A DNA stretch of 64,000 nt from Nocardiopsis dassonvillei_B (GTDB lineage: Bacteria; Actinomycetota; Actinomycetes; Streptosporangiales; Streptosporangiaceae). Both the position numbers and the translations under genes were made by a program. The notes under the pieces were generated by a model, which worked only from the letters and a program-made list of their open reading frames with translations, ran no database searches and was not told the origin of the DNA. Positions 23,674-31,015 of the stretch are shown in pieces (position 1 is the first letter of the stretch; each line of letters begins with the position of its first letter). The stretch is taken from positions 2,790,001 to 2,854,000 of the forward strand of contig NZ_OZ186815.1 in assembly GCF_964273065.1 (NCBI RefSeq). The letters run 5' to 3'.

Positions 23674-24528
23674 TCAGAGCAAGGCCAGGGCCACCAGTCC
23701 CGCGCAGATCCAGGCGAAGAACAGGTCCACCGGGAACGTCCGCTCCCAGGATGTCCGGCGGCCCCCGATTCCCTCGACCAGCGGGCGGGTGCGGGTGACG
23801 AAGTCGCGTACCCGGTCGGCGGTCCACCGCCTGCGGCCCGGGGTGCGCGCCCAGGCCGCGGAGACGACGGCGGTCCCGTCGGTGAGGAGCACCGCCACAC
23901 CGCGCTCCCCCGGTCCGACACGGGCCACGTGCTCGACCGGCACGACCCACGTCCCCCGGCCCCCGTACAGGTACAGATGGGCACCGTCCAGGACGATGCG
24001 CGGGACGAGGAACCCCTGGGCGACCACGCTTCCCGCCGCGGCCAGGACGACCACGGCCGCCACGGCGGGCCATCCGCCGACGGTGGCCGCCACCGCGACC
24101 GTGCCCGCGGCCAGGGCCGCCAGCAGGACCGCGCCCAGCCTCCGGCGGCCGCGGTCCGCGAGAACGCGCGGCGGCAGCGGGCGAGGTTCGCGGCGGCCGC
24201 CCGGCCCCCGGCCGGTGCGCAGGCGGCGCAGCCTGTCGTCGACGGACGGTGAACCCCACATCACGAAGGCCGCGAGCAGGCCGGCGGGCGCGTATCCGGA
24301 CGTCGGAGCCATGAGCCACACGACCACCCCGATGGCCGCCGCCCCCAGGTAGAAGCGCACGCTGGAGCGGGGCAACAGGACCGACCTCAGCAGCAGCAGG
24401 CCCATCCGGTCCACCGGTTCCCCCGAGAACGCGCGGTCCCTGAGGATGATCTGCGCCTCCACGGCGAAAGCGACACCGAGCCCGAGGAGGAAGAGGGCGG
24501 CGCCGATCAGGGTGGGGGCAGGGGGCAT
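23674..24528 (-). CDS. Membrane protein of unknown function
   Basis: The 284-residue product has an N-terminal hydrophobic helix (about 6-24), a membrane pair around 62-90, a further pair around 132-165, a soluble segment with PH-like strands (LVPRIVLDGAHLYLYGGRGTWVVPVEHVARV), and a C-terminal hydrophobic end. The FLVPRIVLDG...VVPVEHV portion is reminiscent of bacterial PH-domain (DUF304-type) proteins; that is a weak assignment. Start at the ATG at 24526-24528. It is not a paralogue of the six genes to its left, although it points the same way. Confidence 0.5.
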   Translation of the reverse strand: MPPAPTLIGAALFLLGLGVAFAVEAQIILRDRAFSGEPVDRMGLLLLRSVLLPRSSVRFYLGAAAIGVVVWLMAPTSGYAPAGLLAAFVMWGSPSVDDRLRRLRTGRGPGGRREPRPLPPRVLADRGRRRLGAVLLAALAAGTVAVAATVGGWPAVAAVVVLAAAGSVVAQGFLVPRIVLDGAHLYLYGGRGTWVVPVEHVARVGPGERGVAVLLTDGTAVVSAAWARTPGRRRWTADRVRDFVTRTRPLVEGIGGRRTSWERTFPVDLFFAWICAGLVALALL

Positions 24529-24641
24529 GGGGTCCGTCCCGTCGGTCGGCAGGAACCCATGGTGCCAGGGCGGTGCGGGCGGGCGGACCGTGCACGGTGG
24601 CCGGAGGCGGACACCGTGCATCGTTCCGGGGCGCCCCCGCG

Positions 24642-26123
24642 TCAGGCGGTCCGGTCCCCGCGGATCTCCAGGAGTGCGGCCGGAATGCCGTCCAGGAGGT
24701 CCGAAGCGCTGATCGGGGCGCCCGCCCGGACCAGCGTCGCGGCCCGGCCGTGCAGGTGGGCACCGCACACCGCGGCCTCCGTGGCGGGCAGGCCCGCGGC
24801 CATCAGGGCCCCGACGATCCCCGACAGCACGTCGCCGGACCCCGCGGTGGCCAGCAGCGGGGTGCCCGTCGCGTTGGCGACGACCGGGGAGCCCGGGTGG
24901 GCGACCAGGGTCGTCGACCCCTTGAGCAGCACCGTGCAGTCCAGCTCGCCCGCCGCGCGGGCGACGTGCTCCAGCCGGCGCGCCTCCACCGCCTCCCGGT
25001 CGGTGCCCAGCAGCCGCGCCAGCTCTCCCGCGTGCGGGGTGAGCAGCGTCGGAGCCGTGCGCTCGCGCACCAGCTCCAGCAGGGTGCCGCCGGCCAGGAC
25101 GGTGATGGCGTCGGCGTCGGCGAGCACCGGGAGGTCGCTCTCCAGCACCACGTGGAGCTCGTCGGCGTTGCCCGGCCGGATGCCGCGCCCCGGCCCGATG
25201 ACGACCGCGGCGGCCCGGCCCGGGTCCAGGCGGGTGCTGCTCTGCGGGTCGAGGACCTCGGCGACGGCCTCGGGCCAGTGGCCGAGCACCTGGTCGACCA
25301 CCGGCTCGGCCCCCGCGTAGCGGACCATGCCCACTCCGGTGCGCAGCGCCCCGCCGACGGTGAGGACGGCCGCGCCCCGGTAGGGGGCCGAGCCCGCCCG
25401 GACGGCGAGGACGCCCCGGCGGTACTTGTCCGACTCGGCTCCCGGGGCCGGCAGCAGGGCGGCGACGTCGGCGTCGTCGAAGGACAGCAGGGCCGGGCCC
25501 GGCAGTTCGGGCCCCAGGCCGATGTCCACCAGGTGCACGCGCCCCGCGCGGGAGGCCCCCGGGTCGACGAGCAGCCCCGGCTTGTGGGTGCCGAACGTGA
25601 CGGTGGTGTCGGCGCGCACGGCGGCCCCGGCCACCTCGCCGGTGTCGGCGTCCACCCCGCTGGGCAGGTCGACGGCGACCACCGGGGCCGGGGCGTTGGC
25701 GGCCAGGACGGCGAGGGCGGCGAACGGGGGCCGAAGCCCGCCGCGTCCGCCGATGCCGAGCAGGCCGTCGACGATGAGGCCGGCCTCGAACAGGGCGTCC
25801 TCGGCGGAATCCGGGGAGAGGATCCGCCCGCCCGCCGCCCGCAGGGCGGCCAGGCCCCCCTCGTGTGCGCGGCCCGCGGCGAGGACAGCGCGGACGGCGG
25901 CGCCGCGGGAGGCCAGGGCGGCCCCCGCGTAGAGGGCGTCGCCGCCGTTGTCCCCGGGGCCGACGAGCAGGACGACGCGGGACCCGTACACGCGCGGCAG
26001 GAGGCGGGCGCACTCGACGGCCAGTGCGGTGGCGGCGCGGTCCATGAGGGCCCCGTCGGGCAGCCGGGCCATGAGCGCGGACTCGGCCTCGCGGACGACT
26101 CCGACGGTGTGTGCGTAGCGCAC
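24642..26123 (-). CDS. nnr: Bifunctional NAD(P)H-hydrate repair enzyme
   Basis: The 493-residue fusion of NAD(P)HX epimerase (about 1-215) and ADP/ATP-dependent NAD(P)HX dehydratase (about 225-493) repairs hydrated NAD(P)H. Epimerase landmarks are LLVGPGDNGGDALYAGA and VAVDLPSGVDADTG. Dehydratase landmarks are DKYRRGVLAVRAGS, VVIGPGRG, LLTPHAGELARLLG and TAGSGDVLSGIVGAL. It starts at GTG 26121-26123, with GGGAGG eight bases upstream. No holo-ACP synthase or alanine racemase gene is next to it. It is divergent from the amidase gene. Confidence 0.9.
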   Translation of the reverse strand: MRYAHTVGVVREAESALMARLPDGALMDRAATALAVECARLLPRVYGSRVVLLVGPGDNGGDALYAGAALASRGAAVRAVLAAGRAHEGGLAALRAAGGRILSPDSAEDALFEAGLIVDGLLGIGGRGGLRPPFAALAVLAANAPAPVVAVDLPSGVDADTGEVAGAAVRADTTVTFGTHKPGLLVDPGASRAGRVHLVDIGLGPELPGPALLSFDDADVAALLPAPGAESDKYRRGVLAVRAGSAPYRGAAVLTVGGALRTGVGMVRYAGAEPVVDQVLGHWPEAVAEVLDPQSSTRLDPGRAAAVVIGPGRGIRPGNADELHVVLESDLPVLADADAITVLAGGTLLELVRERTAPTLLTPHAGELARLLGTDREAVEARRLEHVARAAGELDCTVLLKGSTTLVAHPGSPVVANATGTPLLATAGSGDVLSGIVGALMAAGLPATEAAVCGAHLHGRAATLVRAGAPISASDLLDGIPAALLEIRGDRTA

Positions 26124-26265
26124 GGGCGGACCTCCCGGGAAGGTGGCGGAAGCACCATCGTGCCGCATGGGAGCGGTGGGGTGCAGGGGGCGCCACGCGG
26201 GGGATTCCCGACCGGATATCACCATTCCGCTACACGACGGAGTGTCGCCTTGACACAATGGAGCC

Positions 26266-28215
26266 ATGCCACGACCGAGCAAATACGTGTCCCGGTCCGA
26301 CCTCGGCTGGGGACCCTCCCCCGCCGGACGCGCGAATCCCCGATCCGGACTGGTCGTCCACTACGACAGTGTCGATCAGAACCTCGCGGGCAAGGCCCAC
26401 TCGGCCTGTATCTCCTACTGGAACAGCACCCGACGCTTCCACACCGGCCCGAGCAGGGGCTGGGCGGACATCGGCTACTGCGTCGACGAGGAGACGGACA
26501 TCCTCACCGCGGAGGGATGGCGGAGCCTGGACGCCGTCGCCCCGGGCGACCTCGTCCTGACCCTGGACCACACCACCGGGCTGTCCCGCTGGCAGCCCCT
26601 GACGGCGGTGAACGTCTTCCCCCCGGTGCCGCGCGAGCTCCTCCTCATGGAGGGGCGCGGCCACTCGTCCCTGACCACTCCGGGCCACCGCTGGCCGGTG
26701 GAGCGCAGGACCGGCAGACCCGGCCGGGACCCGCGCCCGGGCAGCGGGTTCGCGCCCGCCTGGACCACCAGCGAGAAGCTGACCGTCCGCGACCGCATCC
26801 GCACCGCCGCTCCCTGCTCCGACCTGCCCGAACAGGCCAAGTGGCCCGACGCCCTGGTGGAACTGGTGGCGTGGGCGTGGTCGGCGCCGGGGTCGCGGAC
26901 GGTGGTCCGGCGGCCGCTGCGGCGCGCCGCCTGGGACGCGGCCAGGGTGCGCGCCACCCTGCACGCCCTGTTCGGGTCGGCCCGCGAGGACGCGCCGGAG
27001 CGGCCGGACACGGTCGCCTGGTGGGAGGAGCACACCTCGGCGGAGGCCGTGTTCCGGCTGTCGGCGGGCGCCGACGCGGCGCTGGCCGAGCAGATGCCGG
27101 GGCGGGTGCCCTCTCCCGCGTTCCTGCGGTCGCTGACCCGGGCCCAGCTCGACCTGTTCCTGCGGGTCACCATGACGGCGTCCGGAAAGGACGACCGGTT
27201 CCTGGACCGGCCGGACGAGGCGGGCGCGGAGGCGTTCCGGTTCGCCGCGGTCCTGGCCGGGCGGACGGCGTCGGTGCGCCGCGTCCCGCTCGGGGGGTGG
27301 CGGGTGGAGCTGTCCGCCGACCGGACACTCAGCCCCAGGGCGGTGGCGGCCCGCACCGACGGGTTCACGGTCGAACGGGTCCGCCACGGGGGCCGGATCT
27401 GGTGCCCGACCACGCCGGACGGCACCTGGCTGGCCCGGCGGGCGGGGACGGCGTACTTCACCGGGAACTCGTTCATGGCCTGCCCGCACGGCCACGTGCT
27501 GGAGGGGCGCGGGCTGTACCGCGTCCAGGCCGCCCAGCCGGGCGGGAACTCCTCGCACTACAGCGTCACGCTGGCGACCGGGCCCCGGGACCCGGTCACC
27601 CCGGAGCAGATCGAGGCGGTCCGGCAGCTGCGGCAGTGGCTGATGGAGCCGGACACCTCCATCTCCGGGAGGGTCCTGGGGCACCGGGACTTCATCTCCA
27701 CCTCCTGCCCCGGCGACACGGCCTACCGGATGGTCCGGGACGGCACCTTCAGCAAGCCCCCGAGCGGATCCGAAGGAGACGACGACATGCCCAGGCACCG
27801 CAGGTTCGAGAAGGACGTCTCCCAGGAGCTGGCCCCGGGGGCGTGGACGAGCCTGAAATTCGACCGGCGCCACGACGGGCGCACCGGGGAGCTGTACTCG
27901 CTGGTGGGCGTGGACGAGCCGGACGGCGCACTGTACGACGTGTCGGTGGGGGTGGTGCTGGAGGACCTGGCGCCGGGCACCGAGGTGCACCTGCGCGCCG
28001 CGGAGTACGAGTCCGACGGGAAGGGCGGCTGGAAGGTGGCGCGCAACCGGCCGATCGACTCGCCGGTGCAGGCGGCGGGCTACGGGCACTTCACCTACGC
28101 CTGGAAGGGCAACCTGGCGGCGGGGCGCCGGGTGCGGGTCCGGCTGGTCCAGTACGGCGACCGCCCGGCGCGGGTCAAGGAGGCCACCGCCGAGGTCTTC
28201 TACTGGCCGAAGTGA
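26266..28215 (+). CDS. PGRP-type N-acetylmuramoyl-L-alanine amidase interrupted by an intein, with C-terminal targeting-like domain
   Basis: The 649-residue precursor is a zinc amidase (Amidase_2/PGRP fold) split by an intein at residues 72-401. Joined exteins read through the family motif DIGY|SFMACPHGHVLEGRG. Zinc ligands are H32 (VVHYDS), H473 (GHRDF) and C481 (STSCPGD), with the eight-residue H-to-C spacing of T7 lysozyme. It should cut the MurNAc-L-Ala bond of peptidoglycan. There is no signal peptide, as in phage endolysins. After a Pro/Ser/Asp linker (about 497-507), a beta-rich domain (508-649) follows that also exists as a separate downstream gene; by analogy with endolysins it may bind the wall, but I do not recognise it. 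GGAG precedes the ATG closely. Confidence 0.88.
   Translation: MPRPSKYVSRSDLGWGPSPAGRANPRSGLVVHYDSVDQNLAGKAHSACISYWNSTRRFHTGPSRGWADIGYCVDEETDILTAEGWRSLDAVAPGDLVLTLDHTTGLSRWQPLTAVNVFPPVPRELLLMEGRGHSSLTTPGHRWPVERRTGRPGRDPRPGSGFAPAWTTSEKLTVRDRIRTAAPCSDLPEQAKWPDALVELVAWAWSAPGSRTVVRRPLRRAAWDAARVRATLHALFGSAREDAPERPDTVAWWEEHTSAEAVFRLSAGADAALAEQMPGRVPSPAFLRSLTRAQLDLFLRVTMTASGKDDRFLDRPDEAGAEAFRFAAVLAGRTASVRRVPLGGWRVELSADRTLSPRAVAARTDGFTVERVRHGGRIWCPTTPDGTWLARRAGTAYFTGNSFMACPHGHVLEGRGLYRVQAAQPGGNSSHYSVTLATGPRDPVTPEQIEAVRQLRQWLMEPDTSISGRVLGHRDFISTSCPGDTAYRMVRDGTFSKPPSGSEGDDDMPRHRRFEKDVSQELAPGAWTSLKFDRRHDGRTGELYSLVGVDEPDGALYDVSVGVVLEDLAPGTEVHLRAAEYESDGKGGWKVARNRPIDSPVQAAGYGHFTYAWKGNLAAGRRVRVRLVQYGDRPARVKEATAEVFYWPK
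26479..27468 (+). mobile_element. Intein (330 aa) with class 3 signature and decayed endonuclease
   Basis: Intein start is Cys72 (CVDEETDILTAEGWRSLD, block A); its end is FTGN with Asn401, followed by Ser402. Block B is SLTTPGHRW with T138, H141 and W143; block F is RIWC with C380; block G has T399. W143, C380 and T399 correspond to the Trp-Cys-Thr set of class 3 inteins, although Cys1 is kept. The penultimate residue is Gly rather than His. The middle has the outline of a DOD endonuclease (LVELVAWAWSAPG at 197-208 and QLDLFLRVTMTASG at 294-307), but the acidic catalytic residues are absent, so homing activity is probably lost. Confidence 0.85.
27787..28215 (+). other. Probable internal translation start for the C-terminal domain
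   Basis: Inside the amidase gene, GAAGGAG (27772-27778) lies eight bases ahead of an in-frame ATG at 27787. This would yield a free 142-residue C-terminal domain beginning MPRHRRFEKDVSQ. The next gene encodes a paralogue beginning MPDHHRFTKDTRV behind its own GAGGAG, which supports this ATG as an ancestral gene start. Several phage endolysins are known to make such a second product. Confidence 0.5.
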
Positions 28216-28294
28216 CACGGGCGGGCGGTGGTTGATCGGTGGCCCCCGGGGCCGGATGCTGGACCTGACCGGCGACCGGCCCCGAGGAGTCCGC

Positions 28295-28693
28295 ATGCCC
28301 GACCACCACCGCTTCACGAAGGACACCCGCGTCACCCTGGCCCCGGCCACCTGGCACGACATCGTGTTCGACCGCGGCGACGACGGGGCGGCCGACGTCG
28401 GGGCGCTGGCCCTGGAGGGGCGCTACGACCTTTCGGTGGGGGTGACGCTGATGGGGATCACCCCGGGCACCGAGGTGCAGCTGCGCGCGGTGGAGTTCGA
28501 CGCGGGCGGCGACCCGGTCTCCGAGCGCCCGGCGGGCAGCAACGTGCACGCCATCGGCCGGGGCCGGTTCGCGTACGCGTGGAAGGGCACGGTGCCCGGG
28601 GGCGGCCGGGTGGGGGTGCGGGTGATCCAGTTCGGCCAGTCCGACGCCCACCTGGTGGCCGCCGAGGCCGACGTCTTCACCTGGCCCGCCTGA
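28295..28693 (+). CDS. Stand-alone paralogue of the amidase C-terminal domain
   Basis: A 132-residue protein starting MPDHHRFTKDTRVTLAPATW. It aligns along its whole length with residues 508-649 of the upstream amidase (shared YDLSVGVTL, ITPGTEVQLRAVEF, GRGRFAYAWKGT, VRVIQFG, ADVFTWPA patterns). A GAGGAG ribosome binding site precedes the ATG by six bases; an in-frame extension upstream to 28232 looks non-coding. The alternating hydrophobic pattern suggests a beta-sandwich. No signal peptide. Function unknown; possibly a subunit that assembles with the amidase tail. Confidence 0.65.
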   Translation: MPDHHRFTKDTRVTLAPATWHDIVFDRGDDGAADVGALALEGRYDLSVGVTLMGITPGTEVQLRAVEFDAGGDPVSERPAGSNVHAIGRGRFAYAWKGTVPGGGRVGVRVIQFGQSDAHLVAAEADVFTWPA

Positions 28694-28700
28694 GCGGCGG

Positions 28701-29177
28701 CTACTCGCAGCCGACGCCGTCGCCGTCCCGGTCCAGGTGCGGGCCGTACCCCGGTTCGCCGCGCCGGACGGGGGCGGCTCCGGCGGCACGGGCCGCGTCG
28801 CAGTTCTGGTAGTACACCGGCGCGCCACCGCCGCCCTCATCGTCTCCACCGCCCCCGCCGCTCCCGCTCCGGGGGCGCTCGGTCACGGTCTCGGTGACGG
28901 TGACCGTCTCGGTGGCGGTGACCGTCTCGGTGGCGGTGACCTCGACCTCGGTCTCGACCTCCTCCGTCTCCGTGGCGGTCGCGGTGACCGTGGCGGTGAC
29001 GGTGGCCGCGGCGGGCGCGGGGGCGGCGGTGCCGCCCCCTCCGCCCAGGGCCGCGGCGCAGGAGGCGATGACGGCCGTGAAGATCAGGGCACCGAGGCAT
29101 CCGACGATTCCGAGGCCGACCCTGTTGCCCGTGGACAGGGGGGAGCCGGCGGGCGGGGGGAACGAGGGCGAGGTCAT
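28701..29177 (-). CDS. Membrane-anchored excalibur calcium-binding domain protein
   Basis: The 158-residue protein has a short cytoplasmic Pro-rich N-terminus, one membrane helix (about 22-48, GIVGCLGALIFTAVIASCAAA), a Thr/Val/Glu repeat linker (VTATVTATATETEE, then TETVTVTETVTE), a Gly-rich segment, and a C-terminal excalibur domain ending DRDGDGVGCE. The domain shows the Cys pair (NCDAARAAG and final C) and the DxDxDG calcium loop. It should sit on the outer face of the membrane. The linker is encoded by a run of GGTGACGGTCTC-like units near 28885-29010. It converges on the domain gene to its left. Confidence 0.8.
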   Translation of the reverse strand: MTSPSFPPPAGSPLSTGNRVGLGIVGCLGALIFTAVIASCAAALGGGGGTAAPAPAAATVTATVTATATETEEVETEVEVTATETVTATETVTVTETVTERPRSGSGGGGGDDEGGGGAPVYYQNCDAARAAGAAPVRRGEPGYGPHLDRDGDGVGCE

Positions 29178-29321
29178 GACCGCTCCGTATCGGGGGAAGG
29201 GGCGACGGAGCGGGCGTCGCGGTGCAGGCGGGCCGGGTGGGACCACCGCGGACCGTGGTGGACGACGCTACCCCACCAGATCCCGGCATGTCCCCTTTTT
29301 CATGAAACTCCCGGGCATGCG

Positions 29322-29354
29322 GACGCCCCCCGACCGAGGGGTGCGGGGGGCGTC
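29322..29354 (-). terminator. Hairpin after the aminotransferase gene
   Basis: GACGCCCCCC (29322-29331) pairs with GGGGGGCGTC (29345-29354), 13-nt loop, 15 bp beyond the leftward aminotransferase stop. It lacks an immediate T-run but is a plausible actinobacterial terminator. Confidence 0.55.
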
Positions 29355-29369
29355 GCGGGGGTGGAGGGC

Positions 29370-30734
29370 CTACAGCTGGTGCCAGGCCTCGGTGAGGACC
29401 TTGCGCAGGATCGCCTCGATCTCCTCGAACTCCGACGGCCCGCAGGTGAGCGGCGGGGAGAGCTGGATGACCGGCTCGCCGCGGTCGTCGGCGCGGCAGA
29501 CGAGCCCGGCGTCGAACAGGGCGCCCGACAGGAAGCCCTTGAGCAGGCGGTGCGACTCCTCGTCGGAGAACGTCTCCTTGGTGTCCTTGTCCTTCACCAG
29601 CTCGATGCCGTAGAAGAACCCGTCGCCGCGCACGTCGCCGACGATGGGCAGGTCCAGCAGCTTCTCCAGGGTCGCCCGGAACACGGGCGCGTTGCGCCGC
29701 ACGTTCTCGAGGATGCCCTCGCTCTCGAACAGGTCGAGGTTGGCCAGCGCCGCCGCGGCGGCCACGGGGTGCCCGGCGAAGGTGATGCCGTGCAGGAACG
29801 TGGCGCCCTTCTCCTTGAAGGGCTCCATGAGCTTCTCGCGGGCGACCATGCCGCCCAGCGGGACGTAGCCGCTGGTGGCGCCCTTGGCGAAGGTGATGAT
29901 GTCCGGCACGTAGCCGTACCTGGTGGCACCGAAGTACTCGCCCAGGCGGCCGAACGCGCAGATGACCTCGTCGGACACCATGAGCACCCCGTACCGGTCG
30001 CAGATCTCGCGGACCCGCTGGAGGTACCCGGGCGGCGGCGGGAAGCAGCCGCCGGAGTTCTGGACGGGCTCGACGTAGACCGCGGCGATGGTGTCCGGGT
30101 CGTTCTGGACGATCGCCTCCTCGATCTGGTCGGCGGCCCACCGGCCGAACGCCTCGATGTCGTCGCCGTGCTGCGGCGCCCGGTAGAAGTTGGTGTTCGG
30201 CACCTGGATGGTGCTGGGGACCAGCGGCTCGAAGGGGGTCTTGATGCCCTGGAGGCCGGTGATGGACAGGGCGCCCATGCTGGTGCCGTGGTAGGCGATG
30301 CGCCGGCTGATCACCTTGTGCCGGGTGGGCTCGCCGATCGCCTTGAAGTACTGGCGGGCCAGCTTCCAGGCGGACTCCACGGCCTCGGAGCCGCTGGTCG
30401 TGAAGAACACCCGCTCGAGGTCGCCGGGGGCCAGGGAGGCGATCCGGTCGGCGAGCTCGACGGCCTTGGGGTGGGCGTAGGTCCAGATGGGGAAGTACGC
30501 CAGCTCGCGGGCCTGCTCGGCGATGGCGTCCGCGATCTCGGTGCGGCCGTGGCCGACCTGGCTGACGAAGAGCCCGGCGAGGCCGTCGAGGTACCGCTTG
30601 CCCTTGTCGTCGTAGACGTACACGCCCTCGCCGCGGCTGATGACGGGGACGTCTGCGTCGTTGTAGGCGGCCATCTCGGTGAAGTGCATCCACAGGTGGT
30701 CCTTGGCGGCCCGCTGGAGGTGCTCAGGACTCAT
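29370..30734 (-). CDS. Class III PLP-dependent aminotransferase, polyamine/diamine-associated
   Basis: The 454-residue protein (from the ATG at 30734) is a class III omega-aminotransferase. It has FFTTSGSEAVESAWKLARQYF, the AYHGTSMGALS motif, the SDEVICAFGRLG aspartate and the PLP lysine K284 in TFAKGATSGY. Streptomyces homologues lying near pot genes and aldehyde dehydrogenases begin at about this point (AAKDHLWMHF). I preferred it to the ATG at 30842, because a promoter-like TTGACA-17-ACTATT lies across that upstream ATG. It probably transfers the amino group from putrescine, or a related amine or beta-amino acid, to pyruvate or 2-oxoglutarate. It is divergent from the aldehyde dehydrogenase. 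Confidence 0.8.
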   Translation of the reverse strand: MSPEHLQRAAKDHLWMHFTEMAAYNDADVPVISRGEGVYVYDDKGKRYLDGLAGLFVSQVGHGRTEIADAIAEQARELAYFPIWTYAHPKAVELADRIASLAPGDLERVFFTTSGSEAVESAWKLARQYFKAIGEPTRHKVISRRIAYHGTSMGALSITGLQGIKTPFEPLVPSTIQVPNTNFYRAPQHGDDIEAFGRWAADQIEEAIVQNDPDTIAAVYVEPVQNSGGCFPPPPGYLQRVREICDRYGVLMVSDEVICAFGRLGEYFGATRYGYVPDIITFAKGATSGYVPLGGMVAREKLMEPFKEKGATFLHGITFAGHPVAAAAALANLDLFESEGILENVRRNAPVFRATLEKLLDLPIVGDVRGDGFFYGIELVKDKDTKETFSDEESHRLLKGFLSGALFDAGLVCRADDRGEPVIQLSPPLTCGPSEFEEIEAILRKVLTEAWHQL

Positions 30735-31015
30735 GTGCGCTGCCACTTGGTGCTCCAAGTTCGTCGGTGTCGCGGGGACCACGCTCGGGTCGACCCGGGG
30801 GGTCACATGCACGACCCTCTCAATAGAAATAGTCGCACTCATCCGCGTTCTGTCAAGTATCCGTTGAGAAACCTAATCTTTACAACGGAATCCATTGGTA
30901 GATCTTGATCTCACCGTTGCCGGGTGGCAGTGTGGCAGATCACAGCGCTATGCGCGCGCCCACCATCCGCCAGTCCGCGCACCGACGCGCTCGACAGACC
31001 CGGGAGCAGAGCACC
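30735..31015. promoter_or_regulatory. Divergent promoter region of the aminotransferase and dehydrogenase
   Basis: An AT-rich interval for this genome. Leftward, TTGACA (30856-30851), 17 nt, ACTATT (30833-30828) is a candidate promoter for the aminotransferase. The stretch 30865-30905 (CCTAATCTTTACAACGG and onward) is the most AT-rich and is the likely regulator site. The rightward promoter was not resolved. Confidence 0.4.

Noticed and set aside
26266..28215. Amidase gene considered as a frameshifted pseudogene or as two fused unrelated genes
   Set aside because: The frame is open throughout, and the inserted block has both intein termini and all splicing blocks, with the amidase motif resuming exactly at the +1 Ser.
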